The notes under the pieces were generated by a model. It did not search any database. It had not been told where the DNA came from and worked only from the letters and a program-made list of their open reading frames with translations. From positions 24,468 through 88,467 of the forward strand of contig VKHL01000053.1 of the NCBI GenBank assembly GCA_015146655.1: 64,000 nt of DNA, written 5' to 3'. This document shows, piece by piece, positions 12,201 to 24,649 of the stretch; the first letter of the stretch is position 1; every line of letters begins with the position of its first letter. Position numbers and translations under genes: made by a program. This DNA comes from Ochromonas danica (lineage: Eukaryota > Sar > Chrysophyceae > Chromulinales > Chromulinaceae).

Positions 12201-15200
12201 AAGAAGATTAGTCTTTTTGATGCAGGTGGACCATATCGTCTACCAGAACGTTTATCAATTGGTAATTCTAATTCTTGTTGTAATCTCTTAGAATCTGTAA
12301 AATAAGACATATTGATATTAGCGGTTAAGAAACCATCTGTGTCTTTATCTAATGATCGTAGATACTGATTGATCAAGGATGTCTTACCACTACCTGATCC
12401 TACTAACATACAATGACGACTTTTACGTGCTAATGTATCCATTAAATATGTTAATCTCACAGTATCAGAAGTAGGTACAAAGAGTTGAGTAAATGGTGTT
12501 TCTCCTGAACCTGCACCAATAGGAATAGCTGTATAGGCAGGGACTTTTGTTGACCAATCAACCCAAGTATCTTCTTGGAATGACCAAAGATAATCAAAAC
12601 ATTGTTTTTCTTTTGGAAATTTTTGTCCAAATGTCATAGAAAATGTTTCAGAGAAATGTTTTCTAAAATCACCTCCTTTATCTACAACCATTGGACCACC
12701 AAATGCCCAAATTGTACAAAAGATAAAAATATTTTCAATAATTTCATGATTTTTCTTTTCATATGGTATTGTTTCTAATAAACCTTCTAAAAGATAAACA
12801 ATTGTTGATACTTTATTCAATAGATATAAAGGTGTACATTCTTTAAATCCTTTACGTATAGATTCATTTGTAGCATCAATATATTTATCAAAAAATCCAC
12901 GTAATGATGAACGTTCAATACCTGAAGGATCTAATCCTGCTAATTCACGTTTTAATAACCAACTTTCAACAAATGGTCTCCATCCTATATCTGATTCATT
13001 AATATAGAGAATACCAGCACGTGAGACTGTAGCAGGTGTAGCATTTTTTAATGAATTAATTTCAAAAACCATTCTCATTGATTCGCTTAAAGGAATACGT
13101 TCATTAGAAACTAATGTTAAGACTTTATTATCATCCATAACTGTATTCATTGATTCAATCCAGACAGCATCAATATCACCATCTAATACAACCCATTTAT
13201 AAGATTGATGATCATGGAAACCTTGTTCTGCAACATTTTTGGCCATACCACGCATGATGATACTTAATACACCATCTTTCCAATCCTTTGATAATGTCAT
13301 ATAACCATATAATTCATCACCTGTAACAGCTTTAGGATTTACTGTTTCAAAGACACAAGTACGTTTTGATTTATAAGCTTTTTTCTCAATATCCCAATTA
13401 TGTGCATTAACTAAAGTTTTCCAGATAGTTGTTTTACCACATCCTGTTGGACCTAATAACATTACACTATGACGTACATCTAATAATTCTTGAAATTGTA
13501 ATACTTTTAAAACAAATGCATCATCAGGTTGATATTTTTCTTCTTTTGTCACAACTTGTACAATTTCTTTTAATTTATCATTTACTTTTAATTGTGCTTC
13601 TAATCCCATAAAAAGATCAGCAATTAAACGTAAAAAGATAGGTGTATCATTAGCAGGAATCTTGGGTGTATTAAAATCACGTAAAGCTCTCATAAGTAAT
13701 TCATCTTCACCTTTATCTGGTTCACCACGTTTTAATCCACCTGCTACACGTAACACAGATTTAACAGCACGTAATCCCCAATCATAATGTGCTTGTTTAG
13801 ATAATAATTCAGATGAGAGTTCATATAATGTAACGAATTTAATAGATAAGATACGTGCATGTTGAAATCCTTCACTCATTAACATATTTTCACAAATTAA
13901 TTTCAAATCTGGACGAATCATAGCACATGAACGAAATAATGCTTTTAAATTTTCTGGTAATTCTGTACGTCCAGCATAACCAGGATTCATTGTAATAAAG
14001 AATCCACATGTTGGAACAATTGAGATTAAATCACCTTCAAACATGAAATTACCAATTTTAACAGGTGGTAATCCAGGTGGTAAATGTTGAAATTCTGGTT
14101 CACGATTAGAAACAATAGCTAATTTTTTAATACAATCTTGTACTGTTTTAACTTGTGTTGCAACGACTGATAACACTTCAATAGAAATACGATTAAATTC
14201 ATCAAAACAACCCCATGTTCCAGTTTGTGCTAATCCTCGGAAGATATCAGCCATAGTTTGATAATTCATTTGATCTGAACAATTGAAAACATAACAAGGT
14301 AAAGCTAAAGCACGTGCTAAATCCTTTGTTGTTTCTGTCTTTCCTGTACCAGCAGGACCTGTGCATATGTGTGTGTACATGTGTTTGTTAGTGTGTGTGT
14401 AGAGAGAGAGAGAAAGGGTATTAATACATGATAATAATAATACACATTTGCATGTTAAACTAACCTGCAGGAGCACCACCAAGGAATAGACGTAATCCCA
14501 TTGTTAAAGTAACATAACAACGATCTGTTAACGGTGTAATTACTAAACGTCCTGTATTACCAATCCATTCATAGAAATATTTCGTTTTAAAATCACAAAT
14601 ACGTATCTCTGTATCTAAATTACCAGGTAACCAATAAAATCGTAATTGTTGTTGCCATAAAAAGGCTTCTAAACCTTCCACTTTTTCATCAATTAGTTTT
14701 TGAATCACATCACGTGCATGTACATCTAATGTAATAATTGTAATAATCTTCACACGATCACCTTTTGATAGTTTACCTAAAACTAACTTAATTAATTCTT
14801 GTAAACGTACATCACAAACATTAAGATAACGTTTTACAGCATCTTCTTGTCCACCTGATAAATCTTCTAATGCTGTTTCTGTTTCTTCTGTCCAATAGAT
14901 TTGTGTTGTTGTAACAACTGTTTGTGCTGGATAATAGAATAACCATTCATGACGTGGTTTATCAACTTCCCAATTACCTGCTGTATGATAACCATCTTGC
15001 ATTTTCAATTTTAATGTTGTTCTCATAGCTTCTGTTAGATTATTTAAATAACGTTCAACTTCACCTTCTAATGGGAATGGTTCACTTAACATTAATCTTT
15101 CTTTATCTTTAGCAATCATTTCATTTGCTAATTTCACATTTTTATTACCTTCCGCATCAGTTACAAAGATTAATTCATCTAATGAATCATAACAATCACC

Positions 15201-18200
15201 AAGATATTTCATAATTTTTGGTGGATTGGTTCCATTGGCTAACATATCTAATAATGCAACATTTGAAACGAAATAGAATCGTGGGAAAATCTTTTTCTTT
15301 TGATCAAGATATTCATTTAATGATTTCTGACATTGATCTAAACGTGACATCATACTAGCTAATGCTTCTTGTCTACCATCAACTAGACAAACTTGTATAC
15401 AATTAGGGACATTAACAGCATCTTTCATTAATTCTTTAAATTCATTATCAATTCCTTCAAATCGTTTTGTATCATCAGGTAATTGTGATCGAATATCTGC
15501 TGATGCTAAGAAAATAGATTCTAATGCTGTCCATGATCTTGTTACATTCACCCATACTTTTAATACATCTTCCATACTACCTAATGTACCTTGCCATTGT
15601 AATACACGATCACGAAAGAAATCAACAAATTTACCCATACCAATCATTGTTTGTAATTCTAATTGATGTGATTCTAAATTCTCAATCACTTCTTCACTTA
15701 ATTTCACTAAATACATTTCTGTATCATTATGTGGTATATATTGTAATGTCATATCACGCCATATATTTTCAATATCACGTAATTTACGTTCAATTTTTAA
15801 TTCTTTATTAGCAGTTTCAACAATTTCTTCCACATCTTCTGTATGTTCATGTAATTTTAATGCAATCATATCTTCAAATGTAAATTTTGGATCATTTGGA
15901 TCAATTGATTTCACATGACATACTTTAGCTAAACTTTTCCAATGACGATCACGCATAGCATTACTATGTAAGTCATTAATTAAAGGTAAAACAATAGACA
16001 TATTTTTAATCATATCTTCAATATTACGATAGACAATCCATTGTTTTACGACAGGTGTTTCACTACCCATTTTACGTAAATTCTTTAATAAGGTTTTATT
16101 AATATCTTCTAAATCATCTGTTTTAATATCATTCCATAATTGTGTATTCCATGAATCATAAACAAATAATACCATAGCTTTTACATCCCATACTTGTTTT
16201 AATAATCTTAATTCAATTCTTGTATCACCTGTTTCATTATATTTACTAACTTGTAATTCAAATAATTCTTCTAATTCATTAAAATGTTTTGCTTCATTTT
16301 CTTTATTTAATAATTCTAAAGCATGATGATCCATTTGATTATAAGCATCTAATGGTTTACCTGTAAATTGAAAAGGTGCTTGTGCACGAAATTTATTACG
16401 AAATTCTCGTATTGATAAGAAAAATCCTTCTAAATCTTCTTTTAAATGTTCAACTTCAGATAATTGTAATGGTAAAATATCTTCTTTCTTACGAAATGTC
16501 TTTTTAACTAATGTATCCCATGCTAATGGTGCATCATCTAGATAATCTTGTACGATTTTATTATTCACTTTTTCTAATGTAATCAAGTCAACACCATGTG
16601 CTTTAAGTATATTTAATAACTCTTGCATTGGTTCAAATAATTCTTTTGTAACATCAATAGCTTTACGTACATCACGTATATCTTCCATTACACTCATTAA
16701 ATTCTTTTTACCTTCTTTTGTTGTATTTTCTGTTACTTCAACATCTAATCCAATAGAAACACGTGTCATAAAACTATCTAAAGTAATTAATTTCTCATGT
16801 ACAGTATGTTTTAAATGATTCATAAAGAGATCAATCCATCTTGATGTCCATGTTATTAATTGTGATTTAATAGGTTGTGTATTAATACGTAACCATCCAA
16901 CATCAACAGGTGATGGAAATTGTTGTATTTTATCACGTATTCCTTCATATTTAATTATAGCTTGACTAAACTTATCTAAATCAGGTAACATTTGACCATT
17001 TGGTGATAAGACCATAGCTTCTTCAAGGAATTTATTAAAATATTCATGTAAATCAGTTAACCATAGATAATTGAATTTATCATAATCTTTTAACACATTT
17101 ACACAATTTTCTTCATTACGTTCCAATGTTTCATAGATTGTTGCTAATAACATTTTAACACTATGATCAGCATGAATCTCTCGTAAATAAGATCCTTCAT
17201 TATCCAATCGTTTAAATAAAGTTGCAACATTAAAAAATGAACCAATCCATGAATTAACTAAATCACGTATACCTTTACCATTATGTTCTTGTAAATCAGG
17301 TAAAAATCGTACTTCATCATGACGTGGTGAATCATCACTACTTTTGACAGAGACAAGATCAAGTTTTATCTCAATTAATGGTAGTTTATCATCTCGTGTA
17401 ATTGTCACGGGATCAATTTGTTCAAATAGATAATCTAATGATGTATACACAACTTTAGCTAATCCATCCACTACTACATTATTAATAAAATCAACATATG
17501 CTTTCCAATCATTGGAAGCATTACTAACACGTAATACTTTATTTGTATCTTTTACCATATTATGTATATTCTTACCACCTTCTTTAATCTCATGATAACG
17601 TTCTTTTAAGAAGTTTTTATGTTCTTTTTCAAATTCATCCTTTGTCATAGGTTTAGATTTACGTGTTAAGAGTGGTTTATTATAATTCATTAATTGATCA
17701 CTCACTCCACGTAGATTATTCTTCATTGTTCGCATAACTTCTGATACTGCTTTAACTTGTTCCATAGCATCACCAATAAACTCTGTTATACCATTTGACT
17801 TCCAATTCATGGTTGTTAATCCTTTCTCAACAATACTGTCAAACTTAGTCAGATAAGGTAAGGCTAACGGTCTCTCTACAGGGAGGAGTACATTCAACAC
17901 ATCATTGTTCATGTTAACAATGAGATCTAAATTACCCGTCCAAGCACGGAAAGTTTCAACTTGCATATAGATTTCATCAGCCGTCTCAGGAACACTTTGT
18001 CCTAATAATTTGAAATATTTCACTTCACGTAATAGACGTACTAAAGCAGGATCAAAGTTCACTGTTAGTAACCTAGTCTCTGCATTGCGAGTAAGTAGAG
18101 GTAGTTTGAGTTTTGAATGAGAAGATTGTTCTACATCACGTCCCCATTCCTCAATCTTCTGACTTTCAAACTCAACTAGAGAAGCTTTAATAGTCTGATA

Positions 18201-20279
18201 GACTTTAATGACTTCTTTAGCTTCTTCACGATCAAGAATAGCCTTATCTAATTCCATTAACTTCTTAAATGGTGTATCAATACGTTCCATTAGACCACGA
18301 CACCATGTTAATGCACCAGCAATAGGTGGTAGATTCCATGAAATAGGACAGTTATCACGATAATGTAAGAAGAGTTCTTGCACAGTCTTTAAATCTTGAC
18401 CATAAGATTGTACTAGACCAATATACTTCTTCTCTAATTCATCTTGAATTATAGGTCTTTCTAATAACCCTTCAAAGCTATCCAATAGCTTAAAACGACC
18501 ATAGACATTTGAACAATCATCAAAGGCTAAGCTTACAACAGCACCAAGACGACGTTCTAACTCTTTAATAGAGCAACGGAACTCATAGAAGTCATCATCA
18601 AAGGCCTTAGCACCAACATCCATGATATCATATGGTACAGCTTTAAACTTTGCCACAGCTGCATGGAAATCATCATAAATCTGTTTAATCGAGGCAGTTA
18701 AGGTCTTACCCTTTGTCCCACCCACTTCAATCTTAGCCAACTTAGAGAATTGTACAATTGTTTGAGTGAGATCAAGAATATCATGACAACGTTCTAAGAA
18801 AGAGTCTAAACGCATAAATAAGGCATTGTTTTGAATCTTCCATGGATTAGCAGGACATTCTGCATTAGCTGTATTCTTATAATCTGCATAAGTAGATTTA
18901 AATGCATTACATACATTTAATGTAGTTTTCAACATTGTAACTGCTTGATTAGCTTCTTCTGATTCAATCATAGCAAAGATTTGTTCTCCAGAGACATATT
19001 TTGTCGCTTGTTTGATCAAACTATTGCAAATCTCTCTCATCAAAACCACTAATCGAGCTGGAACATTATAATGCTTAGAATTCTTCCAAATTAGAAGAAT
19101 AATATGAAGCATTGGCTTAAAAAGCTCGACTGTTTTGGGAAAGTCATCTTCTGAGTTCAATGCTTGAAACCAATATTCCAATGTACGAAGATACTTGGTA
19201 TTGTCATTAGCTTCTGTTCGAGCTGTAAAGACTTCTTTACACAGTCTAGCAAAGGTAGTACAATAGGTACTTTTCGATTGATCTAAAGCACGTAAGACTC
19301 TACGAATACGAGGACCTTGTAATTGTTCAAAGATAGAATTCAAATTACTAGCTTTATTACGCCAGAATTCAATTTCAACATCTGGTGTAGGATGCATGCC
19401 TTGCTTTAATTGTGATTCTGGATCTTGTTTTAACACACTACGAATTTGCTTTGTCCAGGTAATAATAGCACCTTCTAATAAGGAGATACGATTCTTACCC
19501 GATGATTGTCCAGCGGACAAGTCAATGGGAGGCATTGGGAGACGTGTTTCACCTTTAATCTGACCACATAAAATCGTGGTAGAAGATAAGAAATTATGAA
19601 AACGATCCATAATCTCTCTTGTAGGAACTTCACCCCATTTGGCTTGATTTTGTGGATTGGATAGAATAGGCAGGAAAACCTCATTTGCCAATAATTCAAG
19701 ATGTTCGAAAGGATTGGAACCCAATTCCAAGACCACCATTGCAGTAGCAAGGTTATCTTTAGTTATGGAAGTAGGTTCTAACTTGACAAACATGAGGACT
19801 TTACCCTTAATAGACTTGGTCGGAATGACACCGTCTAACTTCATGTTTTCGGGTACGACCAAGCAACGACGATATTCATCTTCACAGAAATGAATGATCG
19901 ATTCTCTATAGAAGAATGACAAACAAGTACAACATAGGTTAGAAAGCAGCAGAAAATGAGTGAAACCCTCCTCTCCAAACCCAAACACTGTCTCTCAGGA
20001 CAACAATAAGTACGTGGGGTACACACAAATACACCATTTCCCATTCATTCATAACAGAAAGGGGTATAAAAAAGTGTATGCGAGGGTGGGGGAAGCGAGC
20101 GGTTGAAGAGACGAAATAGGTGCATCGCACCGCATACACACATCACAACAACAAAACACTTACTTGATATCATCTGCAGCCAAGATCTTGTCTAATTTAG
20201 TGCCTGCTAGCTTTGGAAACCCAGCAGCAATTCTCTCTTTAATATATTCTAAGCGAACATCTGCTCTTTCATCAGCCAT
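6223..20279 (-). CDS. Axonemal dynein heavy chain, outer-arm beta type
   Basis: Four exons (20279-20164, 19905-14465, 14358-11801, 11700-6223) join in frame to 4,530 residues, a normal heavy-chain length. The chain is the motor that slides axonemal doublet microtubules. AAA1 has GPAGTGKTET (about 1852), made across an exon junction. AAA2 has GPTGCGKTT (about 2155), AAA3 has the short loop VGSGSGKT (about 2505), and AAA4 has GVGGSGKQS (about 2848). Ala/Glu-rich coiled coil around 3120-3370 flanks the microtubule-binding stalk tip. The C-terminal YKTEFRGPTFVF and KWVLAGVAL motifs, and N-terminal ILSNPQNQAKWG, resemble the DNAH9/11/17 (beta, ODA4) class. Class assignment is inference; dynein identity is certain. 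The start is the only ATG in frame with exon 1 after the TTT run. The gene implies a motile flagellum. Confidence 0.95.
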
Positions 20280-20891
20280 TTTTCAAACCAAAAAAATCCG
20301 CTTGAATCCACTTGATCTGCTTCAGTTACTTCTTCTTTTTAATTATCAATCTTGTCCAAGACAAAGTCAACTAGTTAGGAAAATAAAGATAATAGCTTGT
20401 CTTTCTTTTCTTTTTTTTATTCTTTTAACAAGAAGATGTCTTGGAGTTCAGTTCGTTCTTCGTTGATCTTGTTTGCTTTGCTTTCCTCTGCGGCCGTTGC
20501 TGCTCTCTCTGCCCCTGCCCTGTGCAATCAACACACACACACGACAAGAGATGAAACTGCCGTTTCCCAGTCGCCTTTTTGAAAACCTCGTATCAAGCGA
20601 GTTGAAACCTTTCTTTCTCACCGAGAAAACTTTAATTCTGGGGTGGGAGCCGAAAATCTCGTTTGTGGAGTTAACTTAAGATGATAGTGGTTTAAGGGTT
20701 TCCATTATCTTGCGCACCAATCTAGTTCGAGTTGCATACCTAGCACTAGCACTAGGACTAGTGATGAAAGGAGGATCAATGCATACAAACATTGTCCTTA
20801 TTACATCTACAACTTAACAAAGTGTGACAGATTTAGGTCTCTTCGTATGAAGATATAAACATTTTAATTACCAGTATAATAAGCTCTTCCG
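20280..20891. other. Intergenic between dynein and ankyrin/IQ gene
   Basis: Apart from a short leader-like ORF at 20436-20582, I see no gene. The interval carries the dynein promoter and the 3' flank of the neighbouring minus-strand gene. T-rich runs lie at 20330-20425. Confidence 0.5.
20436..20582 (+). CDS. Possible small secreted peptide, 48 aa
   Basis: The ORF starts with a textbook-like leader (MSWSSVRSSLILFALLSSAA, then an Ala-rich cleavage region) and stops after 48 residues. It lies divergently, about 157 bases from the dynein start. It has no recognisable mature domain and no clear donor site, so it could be a small secreted peptide, a first exon whose partner I cannot find, or chance. 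No homology is claimed. Confidence 0.2.
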   Translation: MSWSSVRSSLILFALLSSAAVAALSAPALCNQHTHTTRDETAVSQSPF

Positions 20892-22000
20892 TCACCAATG
20901 GCTTGATGCTGCGGGAACTTCCAGGTAGATCCCTTCTTCACCATCTCTATGGAGAACTAAACGTCTCTCTTTGGCATATGATGGCAACGGAATGCTCACT
21001 TCCATCTTTTCATTCCTTGCCTCAACCTCTTTAACGTCTTCCTACAGTACAAAGTGATCTTAGCGCCTTGCTGCTTCTCCCATCATCATGTTCTTCCTGT
21101 GCCATGGGTGACTCCTTTATTTGCCATTAAGAGGCGGCTTAAATGAAGTGTCAGCAAGCGATTGTAAGGGGAGAGAAGGATGATAGCAGTGAGAGAGGGT
21201 CATCTCAAGGACTCCAGGACAAAGGTACCATCCACTTTCTCACACAATCTAATCTATCAAACACTGCCGCCAACACTACTACCGGCATTGCTATAAACAC
21301 TTTGACTGCCTTCCTTAAGAGATCTCTCCTCATCTTCTCCTCCGATCACTTCCGAAGATGAAAAGATACTAATGTTAGGCATCCACCCTATCTCCTCTCC
21401 TGCTTTCCATGCACGATAGAACCTCCTGGTAATATAACCACGTGCAATACGCTGAATGCTTATAATATGCTTCCTTTTCGTTTGATAGAGTCGTTGTTGT
21501 TGGTTGCGAAGTACATTTTTTCGAAACAAAACTGTGGCTCGGTCTTCCTTCACGATAATCTCATCAATCATATGAACCATATCTCCATCATCACGGCGTC
21601 GAGCATAATAGATAGGAGGAAGATCAAAATAACTCTCACAACCATCTTTTAATGAATAACCCAATGAGTACAAAGTTCGTAGAACATGAAGTCGTCCCAA
21701 GGAGGCTGCATAGAAGAGAGGTGTGCCATAGTCTAAGGGATCACAAGGCTTACTTAGGTCTAGACCTCGATTATGCAGGTATTTCAAGATCTCAGGTCGA
21801 TCATAATGGACAGCCAAGTAAGGCAAGGTGAGGCCCAAGTCATCACAGCCTTCCAATTCCTCTCGACTCAATAAATCTAGTAAATCAGTTCTATTTTCTA
21901 ATACCTGCTGAGCCATGCCATTATTAGACTCCATTACAACTTCACATAGTCGCGCGGAAGCTTCACTTCCCCACAGACTTGAGCTTCCAATAAAACTCAT
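20892..22000 (-). CDS. Ankyrin-repeat and IQ-motif protein
   Basis: The main exon (22000-21257 as an open frame) encodes up to 247 residues. They comprise ankyrin-like helices (about 50-140, including YLAVHYDRPEILKYLHNRGL and TPLFYAASLGRLHVLRTLY), then an IQ motif (IQRIARGYITRRF, about 183-195) expected to bind calmodulin or an EF-hand light chain, then a Ser/Glu tail. Downstream, 21041-20892 forms a plausible last exon. It follows a TAG acceptor and encodes 49 residues with motifs EVSIPLPSY and EGIYLEVPAASSHW before a stop. I could not settle the donor linking the two, so either the protein ends at 21257 or an intron removes the end of the first frame. Position next to dynein is not evidence of an axonemal role. 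The ankyrin/IQ call is good; the 3' structure is uncertain. Confidence 0.65.
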
Positions 22001-22344
22001 CGAGAAAGATCAAGCAAACCCAGTGAAAACAGACGAAGACTAAAGAGCTGATTTACCGGTTTACTGAGGTGGTAGTTACGAGTTGTAAGAAGGAAATGGC
22101 GGGTTTTCGGTTGGCTTCATAAGATTATGAAACTTGTTGAGTAGAAATGGTATTGCTTGCTTTATCAGCAAAACAATAGATAAGAGTACTGTACTGTGTT
22201 AAATGAAAGAAGAGAAAAGCTTGAAAGAGAAAAGGCTTGTATTGAAATAACATCACAAGTGAAAAGCAGATCCACATCCAGAAATCTAGCATCTTGTTGA
22301 ATCTTACCTGTGTTGAAGTGCAGATACTGAGAAAGAATTAAACT
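22001..22344. promoter_or_regulatory. Divergent promoter, ankyrin/IQ gene and first leucine-rich copy
   Basis: 344 bases separate two divergent start codons. The right half (about 22205-22344) is the block that is copied before every member of the leucine-rich array, so it probably carries that family's promoter and 5' UTR. Confidence 0.4.
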
Positions 22345-24042
22345 ATGTCAAGCAAGAGATCATTATTGTGGCAGCTGGATCGAGACGTCCTTCATTGTCT
22401 TTACTCGGAATGGTTGGGATCATGGCGGGATCTCAGAGCATTGGATGTTGCTTGTGCAGGAGAGAGTGGTGGCGATCGAGCAGCATGGCTGTCTTCTTTA
22501 TCAGGCTTGGTAATAGCAAGAGGACTTGATAAAAGTCGAGAATATTTTCACGAGCAAGTCATAAAGCTCTATAAATGGCTAGGTAGTCGTAATATCTTTC
22601 TGGTGGAAGACTTCCCAGTGAGTCTGGGTTTGTTGGAGGATTTGCAGAACGCATTGAACTTCACTACCTACTGTCCATCTCTTCGCTCTATTGATATTGA
22701 CAGGTTTATTGGTACCATCAAATTTGGGGAAATAGTGGACTTTCTGGTGTTGCAAGAGAGGTTTTGTTTATTTCTGAAGCAGTGCAGTCATCTGGAAGCC
22801 GTGAGAATCTGGCGACGCGTGATTAATGAAGTAGATTCGATGTTGTTATCAACGATGGCCAACGCGTTAGAGAACAACACGTTATTCAAGATTGATCTGG
22901 AAATACACTCTGCTTCTACTTCTTTGGAATCGATCACAGGGTTGCTATCCAAGCACACCTCCAGCATCCGAGATGTAGTGATAGAAGCTAGCGCATCCAC
23001 ACAATGGTCATTTGATGAGGTGTTGGACTTTCTTGGTCAGAATAGGATATCTTTGAGAAGGCTGACCATAGACGTCAATCCCTTGTCAAGTCAGCGATTG
23101 TTGGACTACATTTCATGTTTCGGAACACAAATAGAGATTCTGGAAGTGGGGAGAAAATATCGTCATTGTATTGATCTGTCCATAACAGAAGAGGTGTTGT
23201 TATCGATTGGAAGGGCCTGTCCGAGGTTGAGGACCTTGCTATTGAGCACCAAGGAACGCCGCTTTTCCGATCCCACTCTGGTTCGGCCTTCTGAGCTGTA
23301 TCATATATGTCCTGATCTAAGGACGTTGTCTTTTCCTTCTTCATCCATTAAACTTGTAGTAGATGATGAGAAGCGTGAAGTACTGTTTACCGACAATGGA
23401 ACCAGAAGCCGAGAAGAGAAAGAAGATTGGATTGGTTGTGTAAGAACTGTGGTGGATAGATGTGGATATAAGAATGTCTCGTTGTTGAACCATGGCTCGA
23501 AGTTCGTCACTGATGATAACCATTGGGATGCCGTGAAGTCCACATTGTCTCCTTACATCACTAAAATGGAAGTGGTTATGAAAGAAGCTACTCTGGTGGA
23601 GGCTGTAAGGGACCTTCCTCGTTTGGAGAAGCTGCATGTAGGTGCTTGTATTGGTCTCGAATTTGGTGATGTGAGCTTAGCGGCCATTGTCGAGCATGCA
23701 TCTTCTCGATTGCGAATGCTCCGTATACATGACTTTTCTGCGGGTGGTGCACATTTCACAGACGAGATGATCAGCAAGATGATTCGAGCTTGCCAGAGGT
23801 TGCAGGTGCTGAGGATACCTAATGCAGGCTGTGAGAGTGTGTTGGTGGTGAAGGATCATGGTTGCTTAAGAGAGGTGGAATTGGAGGACGTAGTAGCAGA
23901 GGAGTCAGCCATAGCAAGTATTCTGCATGAAGAAGGGGAGAATCAACATTGGCCGCCGACATTGAGAAGAGGTGTGGTGGTGAGAGGAAATGTCTACAGG
24001 TTTGACTATAAGGAAAAGTCGCATACCTGGGCGAAAATATGA
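22345..24042 (+). CDS. Leucine-rich (RNI-like) F-box-like protein, array copy 1
   Basis: A single exon encodes 565 residues. The N-terminus (LDRDVLHCLYSEWLGSWRDL, about 11-30) has the spacing of an F-box, a Skp1-binding motif. The rest is a series of leucine-rich helices and strands like RNI-type repeats (RLTIDVNPLSSQRLLDYI, LRTLLLSTKERRF, LRMLRIHDFS, RLQVLRIPNAGC). If the F-box reading is right, it would be a substrate adaptor of an SCF ubiquitin ligase; this is inference. Copy 1 has its own middle block (about 120-190) that no other copy in the array shares, while residues 1-110 closely match copy 3. It has no signal peptide and no membrane span, so it is likely cytoplasmic or nuclear. Confidence 0.8.
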   Translation: MSSKRSLLWQLDRDVLHCLYSEWLGSWRDLRALDVACAGESGGDRAAWLSSLSGLVIARGLDKSREYFHEQVIKLYKWLGSRNIFLVEDFPVSLGLLEDLQNALNFTTYCPSLRSIDIDRFIGTIKFGEIVDFLVLQERFCLFLKQCSHLEAVRIWRRVINEVDSMLLSTMANALENNTLFKIDLEIHSASTSLESITGLLSKHTSSIRDVVIEASASTQWSFDEVLDFLGQNRISLRRLTIDVNPLSSQRLLDYISCFGTQIEILEVGRKYRHCIDLSITEEVLLSIGRACPRLRTLLLSTKERRFSDPTLVRPSELYHICPDLRTLSFPSSSIKLVVDDEKREVLFTDNGTRSREEKEDWIGCVRTVVDRCGYKNVSLLNHGSKFVTDDNHWDAVKSTLSPYITKMEVVMKEATLVEAVRDLPRLEKLHVGACIGLEFGDVSLAAIVEHASSRLRMLRIHDFSAGGAHFTDEMISKMIRACQRLQVLRIPNAGCESVLVVKDHGCLREVELEDVVAEESAIASILHEEGENQHWPPTLRRGVVVRGNVYRFDYKEKSHTWAKI

Positions 24043-24649
24043 ATGCTCTATTGGTTTTGTAACCAATTGCTACTGCTTCCTTTGTTTGTGACTTTGGTGA
24101 CTACCATAAAGAACTGATCCAGTGTTTAGTGTAATAGTAGTAGTTATTGTTGTTGTTGTGTAGGTTAGAATATCATTTGATTTCTGAAGTACGTCTTGTA
24201 ATCATATCTTGCATGATATCATATCTTGTCAATTGTCGCGGATTTGGCTCACCCGAAAACTGAAACTTTCGAAAATCCTGAAATCATCTGAAGTCTAAAC
24301 CCCCGATATCTGGAGTTAAAAGTCCTTTTCTTTGCTTCAAACCTCCCACACCCCACAAGAGCTCTGAGCACAGCCAGCCCCACGTGTGCACAGAGCCAAA
24401 ATCCTCACAATCAATAGCAATCATACCCTGCTGGGACTGGCAAATCAATAACAAACAGCGGAATAGGACTCTATTAGAAATAAATAGAGGTAAGAGTGCT
24501 GTCTTAAGAGAAAGAAGAGAAAAGCTTGAAAGAGAAAAGGTTTGTAAAGAAATAACATCACAAGTGAAAAGCAGATCCACATCCAGAAATCTAACATCTT
24601 GTTGAATCTTACCTGTGTTGAAGTGCAGTTACTGAGAAAGAATTAAACT
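24043..24649. other. Array spacer 1-2
   Basis: No gene is seen. The last 160 bases are the conserved upstream block. Positions 24396-24560 closely match 29125-29285 in the spacer before copy 4, so spacers as well as genes have been copied. Confidence 0.6.
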
